A stretch of 64,000 bases of DNA from Nitrosomonas ureae. Its GTDB lineage: Bacteria > Pseudomonadota > Gammaproteobacteria > Burkholderiales > Nitrosomonadaceae. The position numbers and the translations under genes were made by a program. Shown here piece after piece: positions 55,231 to 64,000 of the stretch; the stretch's first letter is position 1, and each line of letters opens with the position of its first letter. The notes below the pieces were generated by a model, which was not told the DNA's origin, made no database searches, and saw nothing but the letters and a program-made list of their open reading frames with translations. Location: assembly GCF_900206265.1 (NCBI RefSeq), contig NZ_LT907782.1, positions 1,364,001 through 1,428,000 on the forward strand, written 5' to 3'.

Positions 55231-56151
55231 ATGTCAATGGCTGACCGTGACGGTGTGATCTGGTATGACGGGAAGATGGTTCCCTGGCGGGATGCCAATA
55301 CGCATGTATTAACCCATACGCTGCATTACGGCTTGGGCGTTTTTGAAGGGCTGCGCGCCTATGAAACCGCGCAAGGATCAGCGATATTCCGCTTGCAGGA
55401 ACATACTGACCGCTTGTTTAACTCGGCACATATTTTCATGATGAAAATACCTTATAGCAAGGATGTCATCATGCAGGCGCAATGCGATGTCGTAAAACAA
55501 AACCAATTGACTTCCGGTTATATTCGCCCGATTGCCTTCTATGGGGCCGAAGCCATGGGGCTTTCCGCCAAAACATTATCCGTGCATGTCGCCATCGCCG
55601 CCTGGCCGTGGGGTACGTATTTGGGTCCTGAAAGCCTGGAGAATGGCATTCGCGTCAAGACTTCGTCGTTCACCCGGCATCATGTCAACATCAATATGTG
55701 CCGCGCCAAATCAGTAACCACTTACGCCAATTCCATTCTCGCCAATCAGGAGGTCGGACTGAATGGATACGATGAAGCATTGTTGCTGGATGTTGAAGGG
55801 TATGTTGCAGAAGGATCGGGAGAAAATATTTTTATTATCAAACAAGGCAAAATTTACACGCCTGACCTGACTTCCTGCCTGGAAGGCATCACTCGCGCAT
55901 CCATTATTGAACTGGCGGCAGAAGTGGGCATTCCCGTTATCGAGAAACGCATTACACGCGATGAAGTTTACTGCGCGGATGAGGCTTTTTTCACCGGCAC
56001 TGCTGCCGAAGTAACACCCATTCGCGAATTGGATAACCGCATTATCGGAGCTGGCAAGCGCGGGCCGATTACCACCCAGTTACAAACGCTATTTTTTGAT
56101 TGTGTCAAAGGCAAAGCCAAGAATCACGCCAACTGGCTTACCTTGATTTAA
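55231..56151 (+). CDS. ilvE: Branched-chain amino acid aminotransferase
   Basis: 306 residues of fold-type IV PLP aminotransferase. HTLHYGLGVFEGLRAYE, the PLP Lys in CRAKSVTTYANSILA, and YVAEGSGENIFIIK with EGITRASIIELA are the family signatures. The enzyme makes Val, Leu and Ile from their keto acids with glutamate. AAGGGGAG precedes the ATG. A zinc-finger protein gene follows at 25 bases. Confidence 0.96.
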   Translation: MSMADRDGVIWYDGKMVPWRDANTHVLTHTLHYGLGVFEGLRAYETAQGSAIFRLQEHTDRLFNSAHIFMMKIPYSKDVIMQAQCDVVKQNQLTSGYIRPIAFYGAEAMGLSAKTLSVHVAIAAWPWGTYLGPESLENGIRVKTSSFTRHHVNINMCRAKSVTTYANSILANQEVGLNGYDEALLLDVEGYVAEGSGENIFIIKQGKIYTPDLTSCLEGITRASIIELAAEVGIPVIEKRITRDEVYCADEAFFTGTAAEVTPIRELDNRIIGAGKRGPITTQLQTLFFDCVKGKAKNHANWLTLI

Positions 56152-56176
56152 TAATGCACCATTGGAGCTAATTTGT

Positions 56177-56380
56177 ATGAATCAACAAACCAATAATAAA
56201 GCCCGAGAAATCGAAGTGACTGCCGACGATCTACCACTCCATTGCCCCATGCCATCGATGCTGTTATGGAATTCCCATCCACGCGTTTTCCTGCCGATCG
56301 AGGCCACCGGAGAAGCGCTTTGCCCGTACTGCGGCACCCAGTACACCCTGAAAGGCGGCGCTGCACCCGGTCATCACTGA
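56177..56380 (+). CDS. CHCC zinc-finger domain protein
   Basis: 67 residues. His in LHCPMP, Cys in CPYC and ACPYCGTQYTLKG form the zf-CHCC pattern of small proteins similar to NDUFS6. Role unknown. GGAG lies 11 bases before the chosen ATG at 56177; a GTG/TTG start at 56162 is less likely. Located directly after ilvE. Confidence 0.85.
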   Translation: MNQQTNNKAREIEVTADDLPLHCPMPSMLLWNSHPRVFLPIEATGEALCPYCGTQYTLKGGAAPGHH

Positions 56381-56487
56381 GACACACGGATTCACGATGA
56401 AACCTGCGTTTTGATGATCAACTGCAATGCGAACAATATCGGTTTACCGTGCTGTATTAACTACTTCTTTTTCGGATTTACTAAATA

Positions 56488-57864
56488 ATGCCAACCATTC
56501 CTCACGAAATTTTTAAAGCTTATGATATCCGCGGTATTGTCGGCAAAACCATCACCGTAGAAAATGTCGAAAGAATCGGTCATGCCATAGGTTCCGAAGC
56601 GCGTGCCAGGAATCTGACCGCGATTGCAATCGGGCGCGATGGCAGATTATCAGGCACCGAACTTTCCCAAGCGCTCGCACGTGGTATCCGCAACAGTGGA
56701 ATCGATGTGGTAGATGTCGGCATGGTCGCAACGCCCATGCTCTATTTCGCCGCACATCAACTTTGCCAATATTCCGGGGTAATGGTGACCGGCAGTCATA
56801 ATCCACCTGAATATAATGGCTTCAAGATTGTGCTGGGCGGTCAGACGCTCGCAGCTGAAGCCATCCAGGCCTTGCGAATACGTATCGAAAATAATGACTT
56901 AACCCACGGAACCGGCAATTATTCCGAACAGACTATTGTCAACGCTTATCTCGAACGCATCACCCAGGATATCCAATTGAACCGTCCGCTCAAAATCGTT
57001 GTTGATTGCGGCAACGGCGTAGCGGGCGCATTCGCACCGGCGCTGTATCGCGGTCTGGGTTGTCAGGTCACTGAATTGTTCTGTGATGTGGATGGATCCT
57101 TCCCCAATCATCATCCTGATCCATCCGTACCCGAAAATCTCAGTGACGTTATTCATGCGTTAAGAACTACCGATGCCGAAATCGGCTTGGCTTTTGACGG
57201 CGATGGCGACCGGCTGGGCATCGTAACCAAGAATGGCAATATCATTAATGCCGATCGCCAGCTCATGTTGTTCGCAGCAGACGTATTATCGAGAAATCCC
57301 GGTGGAAAAATCATTTTTGACGTGAAATGCACCCGTAACCTGGCACCCTGGATTAGCAAACATGGTGGCACCCCTGTGATGTGGAAAACCGGACACTCAT
57401 TTATCAAAGCCAAACTCATTGAAGAAAAAGCTCTGCTGGCTGGAGAAATGAGTGGACATTTGTTCTTCAAGGAGCGCTGGTATGGCTTTGACGACGGGTT
57501 ATATGCCGGTGCACGGTTGCTGGAATTGATGAGCCGCGTAGCGGATATCGATGCAACGCTGAACAACCTCCCCGACAGCCTCAACACACCGGAAATACAG
57601 GTACGCACCGCTGAGGGTGAAAATCATGCTTTGATCGCACAATTACAACAGCAGGCAGTTTTCAGCGATCCGCAACAAGTCATTACTATCGACGGATTAC
57701 GCGTTGAATACAACGATGGATTTGGCTTAGCCCGCGCCTCCAATACCACGCCCGTGATCGTGTTGCGCTTTGAAGCGGATAATGAAGCCGCGCTCAAACG
57801 CATTCAGGAAGATTTTCGCCACAATATTCTACAAGCAAAGCCGGATGCTCAACTACCCTTCTAG
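56488..57864 (+). CDS. Phosphomannomutase/phosphoglucomutase
   Basis: 458 residues. Phosphoserine loop VTGSHNPPEYNGFK near 100, metal-binding DGDGDRLG near 240, sugar-binding GEMSGHLFF near 320, and the C-terminal phosphate-binding domain near 430 all match the alpha-D-phosphohexomutase family (AlgC/ManB). It supplies mannose-1-P or glucose-1-P for lipopolysaccharide and other sugars. The start is preceded by a weak ribosome binding site. Confidence 0.95.
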   Translation: MPTIPHEIFKAYDIRGIVGKTITVENVERIGHAIGSEARARNLTAIAIGRDGRLSGTELSQALARGIRNSGIDVVDVGMVATPMLYFAAHQLCQYSGVMVTGSHNPPEYNGFKIVLGGQTLAAEAIQALRIRIENNDLTHGTGNYSEQTIVNAYLERITQDIQLNRPLKIVVDCGNGVAGAFAPALYRGLGCQVTELFCDVDGSFPNHHPDPSVPENLSDVIHALRTTDAEIGLAFDGDGDRLGIVTKNGNIINADRQLMLFAADVLSRNPGGKIIFDVKCTRNLAPWISKHGGTPVMWKTGHSFIKAKLIEEKALLAGEMSGHLFFKERWYGFDDGLYAGARLLELMSRVADIDATLNNLPDSLNTPEIQVRTAEGENHALIAQLQQQAVFSDPQQVITIDGLRVEYNDGFGLARASNTTPVIVLRFEADNEAALKRIQEDFRHNILQAKPDAQLPF

Positions 57865-57888
57865 CTTGCACTAGTATCGCGGCAAATC

Positions 57889-59520
57889 ATGTACATTGCC
57901 ATTGCTCAGATTAATTGCACGGTAGGGGATATTGCCGGAAATGCAGCAAAAATACTGGCTGCGGTAAAACAAGCCCAGCAAGCGGGCGCCACGTTGATCA
58001 TCACACCCGAATTGGCTTTATCCGGATACCCTCCTGCGGATTTGCTGCTGCGCGAAACATTTTGCCAATTGTGCCAGCAGACACTCACACAACTGGCACA
58101 ATCGATTGACGACATCACACTGATCGTGGGTCACCCCAGTTTCGACGAAAACAAGCTTTTTAACGCTGCCTCGATCATTCATCAAGGTCAAATTCAACAT
58201 ACCTATCACAAAAGAATTCTCAATAAATCGCCTTTTTTTAACGAAACCTATTACTTTGACGCCGGCACTCAACCCTATCTGCTTGAACTGGAAGGCATCA
58301 AATTCGGCATTGATATTTGCGCCGATTTCTGGCTCGGCCATTTACCCGCGGAAACAGACCAGCCCCAGCCGGACATCGTACTCGTGCTGAATGCATCAGC
58401 CTACCATATCAACAAGCAAGTTTCCCGCTATCAAACCACGCACCAATTTATCAAGCATACCGGCATCCCAGTGATCCACACCAACTTGATCGGCGGACAG
58501 GATGAACTGGTTTTTGATGGCGCATCGTTTGCCATGAATGGACAAGGCGAACTTACCCATCAATTGAGTGAATTTTCTGAAGTCATCGAACTCATCGAGA
58601 TTCAGAACAAACAACCGGTAAAAGGCAAATTAATGCCGGCACAATCCCCTGTAGCCAGTATCTATCAGGCATTATGTTTAGGCGTTCGCGACTATGTGCG
58701 GAAAAACGCTTTCCCCGGTGTGTTACTGGGACTCTCCGGAGGAGTGGATTCGGCGCTTGCACTCGCGATTGCGGTCGATGCATTAGGTGCAGACCAGATC
58801 AGAACCGTCATGATGCCGACACGATACACCGCCAGCATGAGCCTGGAAGACGCCAATGAAATGGCGGAGTTATTGGGGGTTAAGCATATCGAATGCGATA
58901 TAGAGCCGCTATTTGACTTGTATCTCAAGAAAATTGCCGAGGATTTTCATATCTCGCCGGACTTGGCAGATGTTAATACCATGCCGGAAAATATTCAGGC
59001 GCGCATCCGCGGCACGTTACTGATGGCGCTATCCAATTATACCGGCTCAATGGTATTGACGACGGGCAACAAATCGGAAATGGCAGTGGGCTATTGCACC
59101 TTGTATGGTGATATGGCAGGCGGCTTTGCGCTATTAAAGGATATCAGCAAGACCCTGGTTTATCAGTTGTGCGAATATCGGAATCAAATCCAACGTGTTA
59201 TCCCTGAACGCATTATCCGCCGCGCGCCATCGGCTGAGTTGCGCTTGAATCAGACCGATCAGGACAACTTACCAGCGTATGAAGTTTTGGATGGAATCAT
59301 CGAGGCCTATGTCGAGAAGAATCTTACTCCGGCTGAAATCATTGCATTGCATTACGACGCAGCCGATGTTACCCAAGTTATCCAATTAATCCATAGTAAC
59401 GAATACAAACGCCGCCAGTCTCCTCCAGGAATTCGCATCACGCACTGCGATTTCGGCACCGCATGGCGTTATCCCATCGTATCGCACTTCAAAAACTGGG
59501 CAACCCTCACTGCAGAGTAA
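57889..59520 (+). CDS. nadE: Glutamine-dependent NAD+ synthetase
   Basis: 543 residues in two domains. N-terminal carbon-nitrogen hydrolase (1-250; PELALSGYPPADLL with Glu, KRILNKSPFFNE with Lys, GIDICADFW with the Cys nucleophile) that yields ammonia, and the C-terminal synthetase with LGLSGGVDSALAL (ATP-PPi loop, about 282). It converts deamido-NAD to NAD. It is 24 bases after the mutase gene and 41 bases ahead of bepA. Confidence 0.97.
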   Translation: MYIAIAQINCTVGDIAGNAAKILAAVKQAQQAGATLIITPELALSGYPPADLLLRETFCQLCQQTLTQLAQSIDDITLIVGHPSFDENKLFNAASIIHQGQIQHTYHKRILNKSPFFNETYYFDAGTQPYLLELEGIKFGIDICADFWLGHLPAETDQPQPDIVLVLNASAYHINKQVSRYQTTHQFIKHTGIPVIHTNLIGGQDELVFDGASFAMNGQGELTHQLSEFSEVIELIEIQNKQPVKGKLMPAQSPVASIYQALCLGVRDYVRKNAFPGVLLGLSGGVDSALALAIAVDALGADQIRTVMMPTRYTASMSLEDANEMAELLGVKHIECDIEPLFDLYLKKIAEDFHISPDLADVNTMPENIQARIRGTLLMALSNYTGSMVLTTGNKSEMAVGYCTLYGDMAGGFALLKDISKTLVYQLCEYRNQIQRVIPERIIRRAPSAELRLNQTDQDNLPAYEVLDGIIEAYVEKNLTPAEIIALHYDAADVTQVIQLIHSNEYKRRQSPPGIRITHCDFGTAWRYPIVSHFKNWATLTAE

Positions 59521-59561
59521 GCATCCGCGGAACTCGTAAAACAAATCGATATCCTATTATC

Positions 59562-61076
59562 ATGAAATTAGCTTGTTTGATAATTGCGCTATCGATCTAT
59601 TTTCCAATCAATATCTTAGCGCACGAGTTGCCCGAATTGGGAGACGTATCGCAAGCTTCCATTACACCTCATCAGGAACGGCAGTTAGGCCTGCGAATCA
59701 TGCGTCAGATTCGCACCGATCCCAGTTATATGGATGATCCCGAAATTGCCAGCTATCTTGGCAATCTGGGTCATAAATTGATCGCCAATTCAAATGAAGC
59801 CAATGCCAATCAATTGTTTGAGTTTTTCGCGCTCGATAATCCGGCAATCAATGCATTCGCATTACCGGGGGGCTTCATGGGCTTCAACAGCGGTCTGATC
59901 ATCGCCGCGCAAAGCGAATCCGAATTAGCGGCTGTAATGTCGCATGAAATTGCGCATGTCACGCAAAAACACCTGGCTCGTATGATCGCTGCGCAGAAAT
60001 ACGATCTGGTCAAATATATAGCGGCTCTGGCAGTCGCCATCGTCGCCTCGCGCGCTGACGCTCAGGCAAGCCAGGCCGTATTGGTTGCCTCACAGGCCAG
60101 CATGATCCAATCAAAGCTGGATTTCACCCGTAACCATGAAAAAGAAGCAGATCGTATCGGTTTAAGTATTCTATTAGACGCAGGATTTGATCCTCAAGGC
60201 ATGGCAGCTTTCTTTGAACGCTTGCAACGAGCGGGGCGTTTTCATGAAAATGGCGCGCCTTCTTATCTGCGCACACACCCGATCACCTATGAGCGCATCG
60301 CGGATATTCAGAATCGCACACGTGAAATGCCTTACCGGCAAGTTCCGGATAGCCTCGATTTTCTACTGGTACGCGCCAAATTACGCGCATTGCAAGGCAA
60401 TGCACGTGATACCGTGCGGCAATTCAAAACGCGCCTGACCGAGAAACGCTATAGCAATGAGGCGGTTGAACGTTATGGCTATATTCATGCGCTATTGCGC
60501 GCTAAAAAATACAAACAAGCCGACGCTGAACTCACACTCCTGTATCAATTTTTGCATAGCGATCCAACCGGATTTACGCTGACTAATCATCAGTTGGGAA
60601 AAACCGTACGGATTGAATCCAAAAATGTTATCGCCGGTGCAATGATTGAAACACTCTCAGCCCGGGTTAAACTCACCAATGGAGAAACTGCCGAAGCTTT
60701 CAATGCCTACAAAACTGCATTAAAAATTTACCCCCAATATCGGGCACTCATTCATGGTTATGCACAAGCCTTAATAGAAAACCATCAAATTGAGACAGCG
60801 CTGGAATTTATTACCCAGAAATTACAACTGATCCAGAATGATGCGCAATTGTTTAGCCTGCAAGCCCAATGTTATGAGCTATTAGGTGATAAAATGCTCA
60901 AGCATCGTGCGCTCGCCGAGTCTTATCTGCTAAAAGGGCACTACGCGGGCGCTGTTGATCAACTGAAAACCGCGCTACAAAACAGCAATGGTAATTTCTA
61001 TCAGCTTTCCAGTGTGGAAGCACGTTTGAAGCAGGTAGAAATACTCCGGGAAGAAGCAGATAAAGCGGAAAAATAA
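59562..61076 (+). CDS. bepA: Periplasmic M48 metalloprotease BepA (YfgC) with TPR repeats
   Basis: 504 residues with a Sec signal ending in ILA-HELPE. The zinc site HEIAH lies in VMSHEIAHVTQKHL (near residue 130) with Glu in NHEKEADRIG; four or more TPR helices follow (from about 300). BepA acts in outer-membrane protein assembly (LptD, BAM). ATG at 59562 chosen; the longer frame at 59463 overlaps nadE and lacks a signal peptide. Confidence 0.95.
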   Translation: MKLACLIIALSIYFPINILAHELPELGDVSQASITPHQERQLGLRIMRQIRTDPSYMDDPEIASYLGNLGHKLIANSNEANANQLFEFFALDNPAINAFALPGGFMGFNSGLIIAAQSESELAAVMSHEIAHVTQKHLARMIAAQKYDLVKYIAALAVAIVASRADAQASQAVLVASQASMIQSKLDFTRNHEKEADRIGLSILLDAGFDPQGMAAFFERLQRAGRFHENGAPSYLRTHPITYERIADIQNRTREMPYRQVPDSLDFLLVRAKLRALQGNARDTVRQFKTRLTEKRYSNEAVERYGYIHALLRAKKYKQADAELTLLYQFLHSDPTGFTLTNHQLGKTVRIESKNVIAGAMIETLSARVKLTNGETAEAFNAYKTALKIYPQYRALIHGYAQALIENHQIETALEFITQKLQLIQNDAQLFSLQAQCYELLGDKMLKHRALAESYLLKGHYAGAVDQLKTALQNSNGNFYQLSSVEARLKQVEILREEADKAEK

Positions 61077-61177
61077 AAGTACCCGGAGAATTTTAAACGC
61101 TATATTCGCCGTGCATTCCCGAGTTGCCTATTGCTACTGATCGGACGGTCCCATTGAATTTAAAATAAATCTCGCAA

Positions 61178-62323
61178 ATGAGTATTGCTGGCACAAGAAA
61201 AATCATCATTGTTCTAATACTGGCTATCATTGCCGCCCTCTATTGGTATACCCGTGACACCAACGAATCTTCAGCGAGCAAATATAAAACCCGGAGCATA
61301 GAACGTGGCGATATCATACAAACCATCTCCGCCAATGGTACGCTTACACCTGTCGTGCTGGTCAACGTAGGCACGCAGGTATCCGGAACGGTCGCTAAAC
61401 TGCATGCAGATTTTAATGATCAGGTAGAAATCGGGCAGATTCTGGCTGAGCTCGATCCCGCCATATTACGTGCGCAATTGCAGCAATCCAAAGCCAATCT
61501 TCTCAATGCGCAAGTTGCGTTGAGAATTGCTGAAAGTAAATTAAGGCGTCATCGGTTATTAAAGGAAAAGGAATTCATTTCATCCGAAGCATTAGAAATC
61601 ATTGAGCAGGAAGCTGAAGCCGCACGCGCGCAACTGGCCATTAACAAAGCCCAGGTCGAACGGGATCAGGCCAATCTCAATTATAGTGTGATTCGTTCAC
61701 CGATTTCAGGTGTCGTCATCGCACGGGATGTCGACATCGGTCAAACCGTAGCTGCGAATTTTCAGACCCCGATTTTATTTCAAATCGCCAAAGACCTGCG
61801 GCAAATGCAAATCAACATCAGTGTGGCCGAAGCGGATATCGGACAACTGCATATCGGCCAATTGATAAATTTCACTGTAGATGCCTTTCAGCAGCGGAAA
61901 TTTTCCGGTACGGTCAAGCAAGTCCGGCTCAATCCGACCATCCAGGAAAACGTCGTGACTTATAACGTTGTGGCGATGGTTGATAATGATGATGGCACAT
62001 TGTTACCCGGAATGACCGCCAACATCCATTTTGTCGTCAAGCAAAAAAACGACGTACTGCGAGTCCCCAATGCAGCCTTAAGATTTCAACCGAGAGACAC
62101 AGAGCCAGGTGAAAGTGGGAAAATGACCAAACCCTCGCAACAACCGACTGTCTATCTGCTGACGGGAAATCAACCTTCACCCATTACCGTTGCAACCGGA
62201 ATCACCGATGGCAATTTCACCGAAATTATCAGCAACGAAATCAAAATAGGGGATAAGGTGATCCTCAGTGAAGTAACTGATAAAAAAGAATCTGAAAGCA
62301 GATTCAAATTACGCGTATTCTGA
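61178..62323 (+). CDS. macA: MacA-type efflux periplasmic adaptor
   Basis: 381 residues. A signal anchor (IIVLILAIIAALYWY, 10-25) is followed by the lipoyl/barrel-sandwich (GTQVSGTVAKLHADFNDQVEIGQILAELD), a coiled-coil hairpin and beta-barrel (ISGVVIARDVDIGQTV). This is the membrane-fusion adaptor of MacAB-type ABC efflux. It overlaps the ATPase gene by one base. Confidence 0.93.
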   Translation: MSIAGTRKIIIVLILAIIAALYWYTRDTNESSASKYKTRSIERGDIIQTISANGTLTPVVLVNVGTQVSGTVAKLHADFNDQVEIGQILAELDPAILRAQLQQSKANLLNAQVALRIAESKLRRHRLLKEKEFISSEALEIIEQEAEAARAQLAINKAQVERDQANLNYSVIRSPISGVVIARDVDIGQTVAANFQTPILFQIAKDLRQMQINISVAEADIGQLHIGQLINFTVDAFQQRKFSGTVKQVRLNPTIQENVVTYNVVAMVDNDDGTLLPGMTANIHFVVKQKNDVLRVPNAALRFQPRDTEPGESGKMTKPSQQPTVYLLTGNQPSPITVATGITDGNFTEIISNEIKIGDKVILSEVTDKKESESRFKLRVF

Positions 62324-63075
62324 TGCCTTTGATTCAGTCCACACACTCCACTCAGTCGCTCATTCAATTAGAACGTCTTTGCAAAAGCTACAGTTTGCAG
62401 GATGCGCATGGCCAAACCCTTACCACCCAGGTTCTGCATCATATCGACCTGACCATTCATCAAGGTGAGTTTGTCGCCATCATGGGGCATTCGGGATCGG
62501 GCAAATCCACCCTGATGAATATACTCGGCTGCCTGGATACGCCCACCAGAGGTTCATACTGGTTATCCGGAAGAAACGTCGCGGCACTTTCCAGTAATGA
62601 ATTAGCACAAATTCGTAATCGAAACATCGGCTTTGTATTTCAGGGATTCAATTTGCTCAAGCGTATGACAGCTCTCGATAATGTTGCAACACCCCTGCTC
62701 TACGCTGGCGTCAGCCGCTCCAAGAGTCGTCAGCAAGCATTGGAATTCCTGCGCCGCACCGGCCTGGAAGATTTTGCCATGCACCAACCCAACCAGCTTT
62801 CCGGGGGACAACAACAGCGAGTCGCCATCAGCCGCGCCTTGATCAATCATCCCTCGTTGATTCTGGCTGACGAACCCACCGGCAATCTGGATACGCAAAC
62901 CAGCAATGACATTATGCAGTTATTCGAGCAACTCAACCGCAACCAAGGGATTACCATCATATTGGTCACACACGAGAACGATATTGCAGCCTACGCCAAA
63001 CGTTTGATCCATTTGAAGGATGGACGCATTACGATTGACAGTTACCCTACCGCAGCAAGCACAACTAATCGATGA
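62323..63075 (+). CDS. MacB-type ABC transporter ATPase subunit
   Basis: 250 residues. Walker [14 protein letters not shown]-loop [11 protein letters not shown], signature [14 protein letters not shown], Walker [14 protein letters not shown], and switch His in VTHEN are all intact. It is a LolD/MacB-type ATPase. Start overlaps the macA stop (TGATG); its stop overlaps the permease start (ATGA), so the three genes are translated together. In other bacteria ATPase and permease are fused in MacB; here they are separate. Confidence 0.95.
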   Translation: MPLIQSTHSTQSLIQLERLCKSYSLQDAHGQTLTTQVLHHIDLTIHQGEFVAIMGHSGSGKSTLMNILGCLDTPTRGSYWLSGRNVAALSSNELAQIRNRNIGFVFQGFNLLKRMTALDNVATPLLYAGVSRSKSRQQALEFLRRTGLEDFAMHQPNQLSGGQQQRVAISRALINHPSLILADEPTGNLDTQTSNDIMQLFEQLNRNQGITIILVTHENDIAAYAKRLIHLKDGRITIDSYPTAASTTNR

Positions 63076-64000
63076 ATCTATCCGCGATCTTTGGTGAAGC
63101 ATTACGCGCCTTACGTCAGAACCGTCTGCGTACAGGATTGACCATGCTGGGCATGATTATTGGCGTTGCTGCTGTCGTATTAATGCTGTCGATCGGTCAG
63201 GGTGCACGCACCAAAATCAACGAAACCATCGCGGCGATGGGCAGCAACTTGTTGCTCGTAGTGCCTGGCGCCATGTCCTCCGGCGGTTTTAGTTTCGGCA
63301 GCGGCAGTGTCAGAACTTTGACCATCAATGATGCGCACGCCATCGCGGAGCTCACATCGATCCGGGCAACTGCCCCGGTAACCAGCGGCACAGTGCAACT
63401 CAACTATGCCGCCAAGAATTGGAGCACCCTTATTACCGGCACTACACCGGAGTATTTTGAAGTCGGCAACTGGACCATGGAATCCGGAACAGCCTTTACC
63501 GAAGCGGATGTACGTTCGGCTGCCCGCGTAGTTGTATTGGGATCGATTACGGCGAAAAATCTCTTCGGCGATGAAGAGCCCGTGGGCAAAACCATACGCG
63601 TCACCAACCGTCCGTTTCTGATAGTGGGGGTGTTAATGGCCAAAGGCCAAAGTCTCACCGGACGGGATCAGGACGATAATGTTTTTGTTCCGATCTCTAC
63701 CAGCGAACGGCAAATCACCGGCAATCAGTTTCCCGGTTCTATCCGCTATATGCTGGTACAAGGCGCATCTGCGGATGAAATGGATATTGCGGAAATTGAA
63801 ATTACGCAATTATTGCGTCAGCGTCACCGCATTCCCAGCGGCAAGGATAATGACTTCACTGTCCGCAATCTAACCGCCATCGCGGATGTTGCCACCGATG
63901 CTGCCAAGATTATGTCCATTGTACTCGGTGCAATCGCATCGGTTTCTTTGCTGGTTGGCGGCATCGGAATCATGAACATCATGCTGGTATCGGTGACGGA
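63072..64000 (+). CDS. MacB-type ABC permease (partial, C-terminus outside window)
   Basis: The frame is open to the window edge (309 codons). N-terminal span (RTGLTMLGMIIGVAAVVLMLSIGQG) and periplasmic core MacB_PCD (MGSNLLLVVPGAMSSGGF, IVGVLMAKGQ), then the start of the FtsX domain (IMSIVLGAIASVSLLVGGIGIMNIMLVSVT). Together with macA and the ATPase it forms an efflux system for peptides, lipids or drugs. The final part lies beyond 64000. Confidence 0.94.
   Translation, partial: MNLSAIFGEALRALRQNRLRTGLTMLGMIIGVAAVVLMLSIGQGARTKINETIAAMGSNLLLVVPGAMSSGGFSFGSGSVRTLTINDAHAIAELTSIRATAPVTSGTVQLNYAAKNWSTLITGTTPEYFEVGNWTMESGTAFTEADVRSAARVVVLGSITAKNLFGDEEPVGKTIRVTNRPFLIVGVLMAKGQSLTGRDQDDNVFVPISTSERQITGNQFPGSIRYMLVQGASADEMDIAEIEITQLLRQRHRIPSGKDNDFTVRNLTAIADVATDAAKIMSIVLGAIASVSLLVGGIGIMNIMLVSVT

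Noticed and set aside
1..64000. tRNA, rRNA or CRISPR arrays
   Set aside because: None recognised by eye; no repeat-spacer pattern or cloverleaf was found, but weak tRNAs could be missed without a covariance search.

Overview
The window looks like a chromosomal segment of a beta-proteobacterial ammonia oxidiser of the Nitrosomonas type. The best evidence is a nitrosocyanin gene with all four copper ligands (11280-11690), a cytochrome P460 gene (12488-13078), an SmbP-type periplasmic metal-binding protein (17074-17424), a form I RuBisCO operon with cbbR, cbbQ and cbbO (34777-41060), and squalene-hopene cyclase with the start of a hopanoid gene set (1-2534). The gene order rimP-nusA-infB-rbfA-truB and the overall protein types fit the same group.

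Layout. 1-8.4 kb: hopanoid genes hpnG (cut by the window edge) and shc, the outer-membrane lipid lipoprotein mlaA, an ExbB-like channel without ExbD, a GNAT acetyltransferase, a methyltransferase, a TetR/COQ9-fold protein and a YdjM-like membrane protein. 8.5-20.6 kb is an accessory, partly decaying region. It holds a coiled-coil membrane protein, a membrane-anchored receiver protein cut in two by a complete IS3-family element with a 3-bp target duplication, nitrosocyanin, P460, a MASE1-PAS-GGDEF-EAL protein, SmbP, a SufR-like regulator divergent from two small membrane proteins (one with an in-frame TGA), and several gene remnants. 20.6-25.7 kb: DUF2905, lipocalin, two tandem paralogous tiny membrane proteins behind a striking 11-bp direct-repeat array, an MBL hydrolase and acetyl-CoA synthetase. 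26-33.6 kb: the translation/transcription operon rimP-nusA-infB-rbfA-truB, converging on rimO. 33.7-41 kb: a kinase-less histidine-kinase-like membrane protein, then cbbR divergent from cbbLS-cbbQ-cbbO. 41-54.9 kb: HD-GYP phosphodiesterase, class II aldolase, Hsp15, an alpha/beta-hydrolase-OsmC fusion, a stand-alone S-layer/DUF4214-like protein, a NarL-type two-component pair, a secreted glycosidase-like protein, and a SulP transporter-UspA-tiny membrane protein operon. 55-64 kb: ilvE, a zinc-finger protein, phosphomannomutase, nadE, the periplasmic protease bepA and a MacAB-type efflux system whose permease runs off the end.

How it fits together: autotrophic carbon fixation (Cbb genes, possibly the STAS-less SulP as an anion or bicarbonate carrier), side chemistry of ammonia oxidation (nitrosocyanin, P460, SmbP), envelope maintenance (hopanoids, MlaA, Blc, BepA, MacAB) and c-di-GMP turnover (GGDEF-EAL, HD-GYP). 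The most original signal is a set of two to four very short two-TM proteins. Two loci of this set, 32 kb apart, carry exactly 11-bp-spaced GTGAA repeats upstream in the same orientation, which suggests a small regulon under an OmpR/PhoB-type regulator. Many accessory genes carry single stops or frameshifts, so this region seems to be losing genes. All calls come from reading the sequence; no database search was run.
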